11,272 nt of DNA from Cellvibrionaceae bacterium (GTDB taxonomy: Bacteria; Pseudomonadota; Gammaproteobacteria; Pseudomonadales; Cellvibrionaceae): NCBI GenBank assembly GCA_021151695.1, contig JAGKWU010000033.1, forward strand, positions 1 to 11,272, read 5' to 3'. The notes beneath the pieces were generated by a model. It saw nothing but the letters and a program-made list of their open reading frames with translations. It was not told the origin of the DNA and searched no databases. Both the position numbers and the translations under genes were made by a program. Below are positions 1-7,382 of this stretch, in pieces. Each line of letters opens with the position of its first letter. The stretch's first letter is position 1.

Positions 1-69
1 TCATCGGGCTACCTTGCTGAATACTTGTTGCTGCAAGTACGAGGCTTACCTTATCGCGTTATTAATTGA
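1..69 (+). CDS. C-terminal fragment of an unrecognised protein (5' end outside window)
   Basis: Frame 1 is open from the first base for 22 codons and closes with TGA at 67-69. The tail reads as leucine- and tyrosine-rich, with an ending GLPYRVIN, which looks like ordinary protein sequence. It converges on the minus-strand gene whose stop is at 86-88, leaving a 16-bp gap, a normal tail-to-tail layout. No hairpin terminator is visible between the two. The fragment is too short to assign a family, and an open frame of this length could arise by chance. Confidence 0.4.
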   Translation, partial: SSGYLAEYLLLQVRGLPYRVIN

Positions 70-85
70 ATAGAAACTTGGAAAA

Positions 86-328
86 TCAATCATACAAGTA
101 TGTTAAAGCGCTAACGACATCTTCCCGGCTAGTCATTGGGCCGCTTTTGTCGTGATAGAACTCGACAGATGGGTCCAGAAGATTTCTGAATGTTTTCAGA
201 TCACAGGTGTTGTAGGCAGCAAAGAAACGGTTATCAAGCTCTTGCCCGGCTTTAACAATGTCTAATGGCTCTGCGGCCTTAAGCAAACCAGAGAAAAACA
301 AAACTACAACATAAAATAATATTTTCAA
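86..328 (-). CDS. Short exported DUF4440/SnoaL-like protein, apparently C-terminally truncated
   Basis: This 80-residue protein begins with a hydrophobic signal peptide (about residues 1-18, ending LKA before AEP). Residues 24-72 resemble the N-terminal helices and first strand of DUF4440/SnoaL-like (NTF2-fold) proteins: FFAAYNTCDLKTF, then DPSVEFYHDKSG, then a TSRE segment. In the family, this FYHD element is normally followed by a further 50-70 residues forming the rest of the sheet. Here the frame stops at YLYD, and I saw no clear continuation in another frame before position 1. It may be a decayed or deliberately short copy. The start is TTG (326-328), supported by a GGAG ribosome-binding site at 337-340 with 8-nt spacing. 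It lies 72 bp after the efflux permease and may be read through from it. The function is unknown; related proteins are often ketosteroid-isomerase-like. Confidence 0.6.
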   Translation of the reverse strand: MKILFYVVVLFFSGLLKAAEPLDIVKAGQELDNRFFAAYNTCDLKTFRNLLDPSVEFYHDKSGPMTSREDVVSALTYLYD

Positions 329-400
329 CGCGACAACTCCTTTTCCTGCCCAACACTGATCTAATAGGATGAGGGTAATACTACAAAATTCGCTGTTTTA

Positions 401-3400
401 TCAATCATCCACCGAATTAAAATGTGCAATTTCCTGGTCGAGCTGTTTGCCTACCAATTCTGGTGAGCCGGTATTTTTTGCTAACAAGCTGTAGGCAACG
501 GGAACGACAAACAAGGTAAAAAAGGTCGCTACTATTACACCTGAAATAACGACTACACCAATCACAAAACGCGTTTCAGATCCTGCCCCAGAAGAAACAA
601 CCAAAGGCACAGCACCGGCCACTGCTGTGAGGCTTGTCATTATGATGGGGCGCAAACGCGCAGATGCGGCTTCCAGCAGTGCATGGGTAAACTCAACGCC
701 ACGATCACGCAACTGATTGGTAAACTCCACAATTAATATTCCGTTTTTGGCAGCGAGCCCGATCAACATAATCAGGCCAATTTGCGAATACAAATTGATA
801 CTGCTGCCTGTAATCCACAAACCAAATAAACCACCCGCTATTGCCAGAGGAACTGTCAGCATAATAACGAAAGGATGCACGTAGCTTTCGAATTGTGCCG
901 CCAATACCAAATAGGTAATCAGGATTCCCAGTGCAAACATAAAGAACATGGAGCCGCTGGAATTTTTAAAGTCACGCGACATACCGCGGTAATCGACTGT
1001 TGCTGTAGCAGGCAAGTTTTCTTTAACGAGTATATTCAAATAGTCGAGCGACTGCCCCAGGGAAAGTTTTGATTCCAAACCTGCACTAATCGTTAGCGAA
1101 CGCACGCGATTATAACGACTGAGCTTACTTGCATCCGCCACTTCTTTAAGTGTTACCAAACTGGCAAGCGGAATTAATTTGCCACTGTGATCAGAGCGAA
1201 CGTACATATTTTCCATACTGGTTTTGGTGCGCTGCTCGTCGCGCATACCTTGCACCAGCAAATCATATTCTTCACCGCGCTCAATATAGGTTGTCACTTT
1301 ACGCGAACCCAACAAGGTTTCCAGCGTATGCCCCACTGTCTCGACGCTGACGCCAAGATCGCCAGCGCGATTGGTATCGACATAAACCTCAACCTGCGGT
1401 TTAGTCTCTTTGTAGTCCCAATCGATATTGATTAGCCCTGGATTATTTTGGTTAATTTTATCCAGCAGAATATCCCGCCATTGGGCCAGCTCTTCATAGG
1501 TGCCACCACCAATGACAAATTGCACTGGCTTGGAAGAACCGCCGGCAAAGCCCTGACGCATCACTGTGGAGATGGTAACACCAGGTAAATCACCGAGTTT
1601 TGCACGAATCTCATCCATAATGACAAACGCGCTGCGGCGTTGCCCCCAATCACTGAGAGCTACCATGGCGACACCTGCGTTAAAACTTTCAAAAGAACCA
1701 AAAGAGCGCGGCGCGCGTACCATCAAGCGCGAAATTTCTCCCGATTCCACATAAGGCATTAATCGCTTTTCGATTTCCGCTATGTACTCTTCCATGTAGT
1801 CGTAAGTAGCGCCCTCAGGGCCAATAACATCAATATTAAAATTGCCGCGATCTTCGCGTGGGGCATACTCGTTCGGCAATATAAAGGCGAGACCAGCACA
1901 AACCAGCAACATGCACAGAAACACACTGACAGTGATAAATTTTTTATTGAGGCTCTTGAGGATGACTTTTTTATAGAAATCGCGCAGCTGGTGCATTTTG
2001 TTATCAATTCGGGTCACCAATGCATTGCGATTTGTTTGCTTACGCAACATTTTCGAGGCCAGCATAGGCGATAGCGTCAAAGCAACTAATGCAGAAAAAC
2101 CTACTGCTGCGGCCATAGTAATGGCAAACTCGGAAAATAATCGCCCTACGTCACCTTGCACAAATACGATGGGAACAAAAATCGATACCAGCACGAGGGT
2201 TGTGGCAATAACTGCAAATCCAACTTCACGCACACCATCGTAAGCCGCAAGCAGAACCGGTTTACCCTTTTCTTCGATGTGGCGCACTATATTTTCCAAC
2301 ACGACAATTGCATCATCTACCACAAGACCAATTGCCAATACCAGCGCAAGCAAAGTCAGCATGTTGACGGAAAAATTTAACATCGCCAGCACAGTAAAGG
2401 TTGCCACTATGGAGACAGGCACCGCCACCGCAGGTACTAGCATGGCCCGTACGCTGCCAAGAAAAAGATAAATCACCAGTACCACCAAAGAAATAGCAAG
2501 CACCAAGGTGATATACACTTCGTGGATAGCGCGCTCGATAAAAACGGCACTGTTATAGCTGTCCTCAATGCTCATGCCTTTGGACAGATTGGCATTCATA
2601 TTTTTCTTTTCGCGCTCGACGCCGCGCGCCACATCCAGTGTATTGGCCGTGGATTGTTTGATTATCCCTATACCTACTTGCGCAACGCCGTTACCGCGAA
2701 ACAGGTTACGATCTTCTACTGTGCCTTTTTCAACCGTGGCGATATCACCCAAGCGAACCAGATGACCTTGCTCGCCCTGTTTCACAACCAGTTGCGCGAA
2801 CTGTTCTTCCGTGCGATACGTTCGCGCCATACGCACTGTGTATTGCCGTTCTTGCGATTCAATACTGCCAGCTGGCAACTCCACATTTTCTGCACGCAAC
2901 GCACTTTCTATATCGTTAACCGTAAGACCATGTGCCGCTAGTTTTTTACGGTCAAGCCAAACTCGCATGGCGTAGCGCTGCTCACCGCCAATACGCACAC
3001 GCGCTACACCTTCAACGGCGGAAAATTTATCAACAATATAGCGTTTGGCATAATCGGATAGTTCTGGCACTGACATGCCCTCGCCCGCCAGGCTCATCCA
3101 GATAATCACATCATCATCTGAATTGACCTTTTGCACTTCGGGGGCAGTAGCTTCAATTGGCAATGAGCTGACCGCACTGGACACCTTGTCACGAATGTCG
3201 TTAGCGGCCGCCTCTATATCGTGATTGATATTAAAGGTCACCGTAATATTGGAGACCCCATTTTCGCTGGAGGACTCCACATAGCGAATACCTTCCACAC
3301 CGGCAATACGATCTTCGAGCGGCTTGGTAATACGGGTTTCGACAATATTGGCGGCAGCGCCCGGGTAGCTGGTGCGGATAGAAACAATTGGCGGATCTAT

Positions 3401-3517
3401 ATTGGGATATTCACGCAGCGATAATCGATCAAACGCGAGAATGCCGAATGCAATTAACAACAAAGAAATGACCGACGCGAACACCGGACGTCGGATAGAA
3501 ACATCGGAGAGCATCAT
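401..3517 (-). CDS. RND (HAE-1 family) efflux transporter, inner-membrane permease
   Basis: This is a proton-driven resistance-nodulation-division pump subunit of 1038 residues, close to the roughly 1,045 usual for AcrB/MexB relatives. It should form a trimer in the inner membrane and pass hydrophobic or amphiphilic compounds to the adaptor and a TolC-type channel. The N-terminal signature SIRRPVFA is followed by TM1 (about 11-30), a periplasmic porter half, TM2-6 (about 333-490), TM7 (about 527-547), a second porter half and TM8-12 (about 857-1015). The proton-relay residues are present: adjacent aspartates D401 and D402 in GLVVDDAIVVLEN, and K924 in GLAAKNGILIVEF, matching D407/D408 and K940 of AcrB. 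The gene starts with two consecutive ATGs. The first is favoured, because GAGGG at 3527-3531 lies 9 nt upstream. The adaptor stop codon is 2 bp upstream, so the two are translated from one message. The substrate cannot be predicted. Confidence 0.95.
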   Translation of the reverse strand: MMLSDVSIRRPVFASVISLLLIAFGILAFDRLSLREYPNIDPPIVSIRTSYPGAAANIVETRITKPLEDRIAGVEGIRYVESSSENGVSNITVTFNINHDIEAAANDIRDKVSSAVSSLPIEATAPEVQKVNSDDDVIIWMSLAGEGMSVPELSDYAKRYIVDKFSAVEGVARVRIGGEQRYAMRVWLDRKKLAAHGLTVNDIESALRAENVELPAGSIESQERQYTVRMARTYRTEEQFAQLVVKQGEQGHLVRLGDIATVEKGTVEDRNLFRGNGVAQVGIGIIKQSTANTLDVARGVEREKKNMNANLSKGMSIEDSYNSAVFIERAIHEVYITLVLAISLVVLVIYLFLGSVRAMLVPAVAVPVSIVATFTVLAMLNFSVNMLTLLALVLAIGLVVDDAIVVLENIVRHIEEKGKPVLLAAYDGVREVGFAVIATTLVLVSIFVPIVFVQGDVGRLFSEFAITMAAAVGFSALVALTLSPMLASKMLRKQTNRNALVTRIDNKMHQLRDFYKKVILKSLNKKFITVSVFLCMLLVCAGLAFILPNEYAPREDRGNFNIDVIGPEGATYDYMEEYIAEIEKRLMPYVESGEISRLMVRAPRSFGSFESFNAGVAMVALSDWGQRRSAFVIMDEIRAKLGDLPGVTISTVMRQGFAGGSSKPVQFVIGGGTYEELAQWRDILLDKINQNNPGLINIDWDYKETKPQVEVYVDTNRAGDLGVSVETVGHTLETLLGSRKVTTYIERGEEYDLLVQGMRDEQRTKTSMENMYVRSDHSGKLIPLASLVTLKEVADASKLSRYNRVRSLTISAGLESKLSLGQSLDYLNILVKENLPATATVDYRGMSRDFKNSSGSMFFMFALGILITYLVLAAQFESYVHPFVIMLTVPLAIAGGLFGLWITGSSINLYSQIGLIMLIGLAAKNGILIVEFTNQLRDRGVEFTHALLEAASARLRPIIMTSLTAVAGAVPLVVSSGAGSETRFVIGVVVISGVIVATFFTLFVVPVAYSLLAKNTGSPELVGKQLDQEIAHFNSVDD

Positions 3518-3519
3518 AA

Positions 3520-4635
3520 TTATTTGCCCTCAGGTTTTTTCTGCTGCAGAAGCTCCGACAGGGGCTCAGGTTTTATATTGGGATCATTGGATTGTTCAGC
3601 CATGATACTGAGTGGCTGGCCGGCGTGAATTTTTTGCAGGCCATGGGTTACGACTTTTTCGTTTTCCGTCAATCCTTCAGTAACTTCCACCATCCCTTTG
3701 TAACGTTGACCTATATTTATTTGACGTTTTTCAGCAACAAATTTATTCGCTCCGGTTTTGCCAGACTGCACTATAAACACAAAATTATTGCTGCCCATAG
3801 GAACAAGTGCTGCTTCGCTAATAACTAACGCTCGACGAGGATCAGCGTGCACCGTGACATTTATTAATAAACCCGCTTTCAATTCGCGCTCGGGATTATC
3901 CAGAATTGCCCGCACTTTTATAGACCGGGTCAATTCGTCTACCTGATTGTCGATACTGAAAATCTGCCCCTTGAATACTTTACCGCCCAAATCTTCGCTG
4001 CTTGCCTCTATCGCCAAACCTTTACGCAAACTGCGCAAATAAAGCGCTGGCACGGTGAAATCCAGTTTCATCTTACTATCGTCCTGAATGCTGGTGATGA
4101 CATCACCTGGCGCAATCAAGCTACCTACGCTGACACTGCGAATACCTACTACACCAGCAAAAGGCGCTGTAATAATTAAATCTTTCAACCGTGAATCAAG
4201 CGCTTGGGCATGTGCACGCGCCGCTTCATACTGGCGTTTTCGCTCATCTCGCTCGGATGCTGAAACAGCGCCGGATTTAGCCAAGGTCTGAATACGCTCC
4301 CACTGACGGTGAGCCTCTTCGGAGGTTAGGTGAGCTTCTTCCAGCAACGCCGCTTCTTCTGCATTGGTCATCTGAACCAACAAATCACCCTTCGCGACCC
4401 GCTGGCCATCTTCAAAGTTAATACGGGTAACTGTTTTGGTCGACTTTGCAGTAAGCACTGCAGACTCATTTGCACGTAGATTGCCAAGGGCTTCGATATT
4501 GTTCTGCAGCTCCCGGCTTTTTGCCGGCTGCACTATGACATCAAGTGGTTTTTCTGACTTTGGAGGTTGCGCAAATGCATTGATAGAAGCGAAAACGAGG
4601 AAAAAACAAATAGTGATATAGCTACGCAAAGGCAT
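3520..4635 (-). CDS. RND efflux periplasmic adaptor (membrane fusion protein)
   Basis: This 371-residue protein bridges the RND permease and an outer-membrane channel. A signal peptide occupies about residues 1-22 (ending AFA before QPP). There is no lipobox cysteine, so it is probably a secreted or N-terminally anchored periplasmic protein rather than a lipoprotein. A first half-lipoyl strand set spans about 58-90, with GQRVAKGDLLVQM typical of the family. An alpha-hairpin rich in Glu, Ala and Arg follows (about 92-150), then the second half-lipoyl segment ITAPFAGVVGIRSVSVG (about 155-171). A beta-barrel domain (about 185-262) contains the family motif around VDELTRSIKVRA and NPERELKAGLLINV, and a membrane-proximal domain follows (about 266-345). 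The lysine- and glutamine-rich tail is probably disordered. Start is ATG with only a weak GGA upstream. The permease follows after 2 bp. No TolC-family gene or local regulator is in view, so an outer-membrane partner must be encoded elsewhere. Confidence 0.93.
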   Translation of the reverse strand: MPLRSYITICFFLVFASINAFAQPPKSEKPLDVIVQPAKSRELQNNIEALGNLRANESAVLTAKSTKTVTRINFEDGQRVAKGDLLVQMTNAEEAALLEEAHLTSEEAHRQWERIQTLAKSGAVSASERDERKRQYEAARAHAQALDSRLKDLIITAPFAGVVGIRSVSVGSLIAPGDVITSIQDDSKMKLDFTVPALYLRSLRKGLAIEASSEDLGGKVFKGQIFSIDNQVDELTRSIKVRAILDNPERELKAGLLINVTVHADPRRALVISEAALVPMGSNNFVFIVQSGKTGANKFVAEKRQINIGQRYKGMVEVTEGLTENEKVVTHGLQKIHAGQPLSIMAEQSNDPNIKPEPLSELLQQKKPEGK

Positions 4636-4675
4636 AAATTAATCCGAGAGAGTAAACCGGTGATACCGCCAAAAC

Positions 4676-4705
4676 ATTATTACCAGCAGTGCAGACAATG
4701 GGCAA
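4676..4705 (-). promoter_or_regulatory. Candidate sigma-70 promoter of the efflux operon
   Basis: On the minus strand TTGCCC (4705-4700) is followed after 18 bp by AATAAT (4681-4676), matching the -35 and -10 consensus at 4/6 and 5/6. It lies 41 bp upstream of the adaptor start codon, inside the 114-bp gap after recX. The gap contains no obvious terminator, so some read-through from recX is possible. This is a pattern match only. Confidence 0.35.
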
Positions 4706-4714
4706 AATTTAACA

Positions 4715-4726
4715 CTTGTTTACAAG
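4715..4726. promoter_or_regulatory. Operator-like inverted repeat upstream of the efflux promoter
   Basis: CTTGT-AA-ACAAG is a perfect 5+2+5 inverted repeat ending 9 bp before the candidate -35 of the efflux operon. Size and position would suit a small dimeric repressor such as those of the TetR family that commonly control RND pumps. No such regulator gene is in the window, and a repeat this short can occur by chance. Confidence 0.2.
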
Positions 4727-4749
4727 CGCACCGCATACCGCCCAAGTGG

Positions 4750-5226
4750 TCACTGCATATGTCTTAACGCATATTGAATACTGACCGAATTAAAACCGCG
4801 TGCCGATAAAAAACGCATTTGCTTTGTTTTTGTCTTTATATCTTGCGCTATTTGCGGACCAAATTTTTTTTGTTTTGCCGCCAACGCTAGCCGGTTCCAT
4901 TCCTCCTGATCGAGAGCCAGCAAATCGCTTATCAGTTCGCCGGCTACGCCACGCTCCTTTAATTCCATGGCGATCCGCATTTGGCCTTTCCCTTGGCTTT
5001 TACGCATATTAAAGAAGGCTTCGGCAAAGCGACTATCACTTTGCAATCCCTCATCGCGCAACCTTTCCAGCTCGCCGGTTATAGCGTCATGAGGGCCAAA
5101 TTTTCGTGTGAGCTTGGTATGCAGCTCCTTCAAGCTATGCTCACGCATGGCAAGCAGGTTCATAGCAGCGAAACGCACTGCCGCTGGCGTTATGTCGACA
5201 TCTTTCATAATAGTATCAATTTTCAC
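4750..5226 (-). CDS. recX: Regulatory protein RecX, modulator of RecA
   Basis: RecX binds RecA filaments in the cytoplasm and limits their extension and activity. The 158-residue product is typical in length and is built of the three-helix RecX repeats. Recognisable parts are AMREHSLKELHTKL (about 26-39), the conserved GLQSDSRFAEAFFNMRKSQG block (about 60-79) with the following ELKERGV, and a C-terminal RFLSARGFNSVSIQYAL (about 138-154). The annotated start is GTG (5224-5226) with no clear ribosome-binding site. An in-frame ATG at residue 7 (5206-5208) is an alternative with equally weak upstream sequence, and the RecX homology begins after either. It is not adjacent to recA, as it is in many gammaproteobacteria: the DUF4136 lipoprotein gene and a strong terminator lie between, so it probably has its own promoter. 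Confidence 0.93.
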   Translation of the reverse strand: MKIDTIMKDVDITPAAVRFAAMNLLAMREHSLKELHTKLTRKFGPHDAITGELERLRDEGLQSDSRFAEAFFNMRKSQGKGQMRIAMELKERGVAGELISDLLALDQEEWNRLALAAKQKKFGPQIAQDIKTKTKQMRFLSARGFNSVSIQYALRHMQ

Positions 5227-5243
5227 AATAGCACCGACAAGCT

Positions 5244-5273
5244 AACCCGTTAAGCTTCAAATTAATCCGTTAA
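5244..5273 (-). promoter_or_regulatory. Direct repeats in the recX upstream region
   Basis: Two 10-bp copies, AACCCGTTAA (5244-5253) and AATCCGTTAA (5264-5273), differ at one base and lie 20 bp apart start to start, about two helical turns. They occupy the short gap between the upstream terminator and the recX start, where a recX promoter is expected. No LexA-box pattern (CTG-N10-CAG) is visible here. A regulatory role is an inference from spacing and position. Confidence 0.2.
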
Positions 5274-5290
5274 ATTTCGGAGACACATGG

Positions 5291-5316
5291 AAAAATGGCC
5301 GCAAATGCGGCCATTT
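5291..5316 (-). terminator. Intrinsic terminator after the DUF4136 gene
   Basis: Perfect 10-bp arms (5293-5302 and 5307-5316) with a 4-nt loop form a GC-rich hairpin. On the minus strand it is followed by a run of T residues (5295-5291, overlapping the stem end). It lies 57 bp after the DUF4136 stop and should separate that gene from recX. Confidence 0.85.
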
Positions 5317-5373
5317 ATTATAGAGGTTTTTGATGACAAGTTTACTGCAGTATCGTCAAAGCATTAACGCTAA

Positions 5374-5967
5374 TTACTTAACAGGTGGAAACTGCGAAAG
5401 CACTTCCTGCACAGCGGCGGTCAATATTTCACGTTGCTGTTGAGGAGATGCACCGCGATTCAAGCGTTTCTCTGATACACCACGCCAAATAGGCTGCTGG
5501 GTTTTAGCATCCACCATATCAATAATTAAACTGCCTTGGGTATAGACCCGAATCCCCCCCATAGGGCGATAGAATAAAGGTGATGGATAGCGATATCCGC
5601 GCCCCCAGAAACCGTAACCATACAACTCATCATAAGAGTTCGGGTCCAGCTTCTCTTCCATAACAACATGGTAAGTCACCAGAAAATCAGCTGATGCTTC
5701 ACTGGCAGCTGAGTGGTAGCGTTTACCCAACTCATTACTAACCTGGGCTTGCACATGACTAAGTGTGAAGGGGGAGATCAACAAATCATCGCGAGATTCA
5801 ACTTTCGGGGCTTTAACCGTATAAGTCTTGAGCGCTGCAAAATTGTAACTGGCTTCGTAATCGGTGGAGATAGAGGGCTTGGTCGCACAACCCGCCAAAA
5901 GGGCCAGGGACATCACCAATACTGCAGCTTTTGCGTTTGATGTCAGGCTTGAGACTAGCGTGTTCAT
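5374..5967 (-). CDS. DUF4136 family lipoprotein
   Basis: This 197-residue protein has a lipoprotein signal peptide with lipobox LLAGC and lipidated Cys27. Residue +2 is Ala, so delivery to the outer membrane is expected. After it come features of DUF4136 proteins: a DYEASYNFAALKTYTV segment (about 36-51), a central ADFLVTYHV strand (about 93-101), a Gly/Tyr-rich stretch (about 114-128) and the GSLIIDMVDAKTQQPIWRG block (about 145-163). A C-terminal helix ends in SQFPP. The family is widespread in proteobacterial envelopes, but its function is not established. Start is ATG with GGGAG about 6-7 nt upstream. It lies between recA and recX but is flanked by hairpins on both sides, so it is probably transcribed alone and the placement need not mean a DNA-repair role. 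Confidence 0.88.
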   Translation of the reverse strand: MNTLVSSLTSNAKAAVLVMSLALLAGCATKPSISTDYEASYNFAALKTYTVKAPKVESRDDLLISPFTLSHVQAQVSNELGKRYHSAASEASADFLVTYHVVMEEKLDPNSYDELYGYGFWGRGYRYPSPLFYRPMGGIRVYTQGSLIIDMVDAKTQQPIWRGVSEKRLNRGASPQQQREILTAAVQEVLSQFPPVK

Positions 5968-6003
5968 TTCAGGCTCCCATTACTATGATGAAATTTTTGT
6001 TAA

Positions 6004-6009
6004 TTATAT
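6004..6009 (-). promoter_or_regulatory. Candidate -10 element of the DUF4136 gene
   Basis: A consensus TATAAT lies on the minus strand 36 bp upstream of the DUF4136 start codon. No good -35 is found at 16-18 bp spacing, and the region is A/T-rich, so the match could be accidental. Confidence 0.25.
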
Positions 6010-6010
6010 A

Positions 6011-6051
6011 AAAAGCGCTACGCAGCATACTGACTGAAGTCATGCCGCGCA
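6011..6051 (-). terminator. Probable imperfect terminator downstream of recA
   Basis: On the minus strand the outer arms GCGC (6051-6048 and 6019-6016) and inner arms GCAT/ATGC plus GAC/GTC around a TTCA loop form a bulged hairpin. It is followed directly by five T residues (6015-6011). It lies about 50 bp after the recA stop and ends about 43 bp before the DUF4136 start. The bulges make it weaker than the other terminators here, so some read-through is possible. Confidence 0.45.
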
Positions 6052-6102
6052 ACACCATCTATATAGGTCATCACACCTTAGCCGGGATCGCGTTGGGAAA
6101 CA

Positions 6103-7152
6103 TTAATCCGAGGTTTCCATTTCGTCCGACACGTCAGAGCCACTGGGACTCAATGACAAGGCTGATGTAGCTAAGAGTTCAGTACGGACTTTTTGTTCCA
6201 ACTCTTGTGCTACCGCAGGATTTTCTTGTAAGAATTTCATCACGTTGTTTTTGCCCTGGCCAATCTTGTTGCCTTGATAGCTGTACCAAGCACCGGCTTT
6301 GTCAATCAAACCAAGTTTAACACCGTAATCAACCACTTCCCCCAAACGGTTAATACCACTGCCATAAAGGATCTGGAATTCTGCCTGCTTGAATGGCGGA
6401 GCAACTTTGTTTTTAACTACCTTCACACGGGTTTCAGAACCAATAACCTCTTCACCCTCTTTCACCGCGCCAATACGGCGAATATCCAAACGCACTGAGG
6501 CATAAAATTTGAGAGCATTACCACCTGTGGTGGTTTCGGGGTTACCGAACATAACACCGATTTTCATACGAATCTGGTTAATGAAAATTACCAGGCAGTT
6601 AGCATTTTTGATGTTACCAGTGATCTTACGCAGCGCTTGGGACATCAAACGTGCCTGCAGACCAACGTGGTGATCACCCATTTCGCCTTCGATTTCAGCG
6701 CGCGGAGTCAATGCGGCTACTGAGTCAACGATAAGTACATCTACAGCGCCTGAGCGCACCAGCATGTCGGTCACTTCCAGGGCCTGCTCACCTGTGTCTG
6801 GCTGGGAAACGATTAATTGCTCTACATTAACACCCAGCTTGGCGGCATAGATAGGATCCAGCGCGTGCTCAGCATCGATAAAGGCACAGTTGCCACCCTG
6901 GCGCTGGGCTTCAGCAATAACTTGCAATGTAAGCGTGGTTTTACCGGAAGATTCTGGGCCATAGATCTCGATAATACGGCCTTTGGGAAGACCACCTATA
7001 CCCAAGGCTACGTCGAGGCCGAGGGAACCGGTAGAAATGGCCGGGATGGCGACTTGCTCTTTGTCGCCCATACGCATAACAGTACCTTTACCAAATTGAC
7101 GCTCAATTTGGGCCAGCGCCGCTTGTAATGCCTTCTCTTTATTCGCATCCAT
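6103..7152 (-). CDS. recA: RecA recombinase and SOS co-protease
   Basis: RecA forms ATP-dependent filaments on single-stranded DNA, catalyses strand exchange in homologous recombination and triggers LexA self-cleavage. The 349-residue sequence is full length. It shows the ISTGSLGLD motif (39-47), Walker A GPESSGKT (65-72), catalytic Glu95, Walker B around VLIVDSVAAL (139-148, Asp143), the FINQIRMKIG segment with Gln193 entering DNA-binding loop L2 (about 194-209), and an acidic C-terminal tail ending in SDEMETSD. Start is ATG with GAGGTG 5 nt upstream (7158-7163). Two tandem LexA-box-like sites lie about 93-129 bp upstream, so SOS induction is expected. A clear -35/-10 pair could not be fixed. 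It is divergent from the lectin gene. The downstream neighbour is a DUF4136 lipoprotein gene rather than recX. Confidence 0.99.
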   Translation of the reverse strand: MDANKEKALQAALAQIERQFGKGTVMRMGDKEQVAIPAISTGSLGLDVALGIGGLPKGRIIEIYGPESSGKTTLTLQVIAEAQRQGGNCAFIDAEHALDPIYAAKLGVNVEQLIVSQPDTGEQALEVTDMLVRSGAVDVLIVDSVAALTPRAEIEGEMGDHHVGLQARLMSQALRKITGNIKNANCLVIFINQIRMKIGVMFGNPETTTGGNALKFYASVRLDIRRIGAVKEGEEVIGSETRVKVVKNKVAPPFKQAEFQILYGSGINRLGEVVDYGVKLGLIDKAGAWYSYQGNKIGQGKNNVMKFLQENPAVAQELEQKVRTELLATSALSLSPSGSDVSDEMETSD

Positions 7153-7244
7153 CTGAACACCTCAACGTAAAAATAAAATGAATTTGGTTATCTTACATAG
7201 CCGATATTATCTTCAGCATTGGCGAGTAGACTACACCATAAAAA

Positions 7245-7260
7245 CTGTATGAGCAACCAG
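7245..7260. promoter_or_regulatory. LexA (SOS) box, recA-proximal
   Basis: On the plus strand the site reads CTGTATGAGCAACCAG, matching the Escherichia coli recA operator (CTGTATGAGCATACAG) at 14 of 16 positions, including most of the variable centre. One half-site (CTGT) is perfect. It lies 93 bp upstream of the recA start codon. Confidence 0.8.
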
Positions 7261-7265
7261 TAGTT

Positions 7266-7281
7266 TTGTGTATATATACAG
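7266..7281. promoter_or_regulatory. LexA (SOS) box, recA-distal
   Basis: On the minus strand the site reads CTGTATATATACACAA, agreeing with the gammaproteobacterial consensus CTGTATATATATACAG at 14 of 16 positions. Its centre is 21 bp from that of the neighbouring box. In both boxes the perfect half-site is the outer one. Confidence 0.65.
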
Positions 7282-7352
7282 TTTTTCCTAAGATTTGGAT
7301 TTGGCTGACATTTTTGGAATGTCGACCTTCTTTACATTTCATCGTTCATTTT

Positions 7353-7382
7353 TTGAGCCCCTTAAAGCTAAGAGCCTATAAA
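7353..7382 (+). promoter_or_regulatory. Candidate sigma-70 promoter of the lectin gene
   Basis: TTGAGC (7353-7358) and TATAAA (7377-7382) are separated by 18 bp and match consensus at 4/6 and 5/6. The predicted transcript would have a leader of about 115 nt before the ATG at 7504. This is a pattern match only. Confidence 0.4.

Noticed and set aside
2522..2941. A 139-codon plus-strand open frame antisense to the efflux permease.
   Set aside because: It lies wholly inside a well-supported RND gene with conserved motifs, and the peptide shows no domain or plausible start context. It is a shadow of the permease codon pattern.
5288..5368. A 26-codon plus-strand frame starting ATGGAAAAATGG with a GGAG-like site just upstream.
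   Set aside because: Most of its start region is the perfect terminator hairpin of the minus-strand DUF4136 gene, which explains the sequence. No homology or promoter supports translation.
6817..7128. A 103-codon plus-strand open frame opposite the 5' half of recA.
   Set aside because: recA is unambiguous and full length. The antisense translation has no recognisable features.
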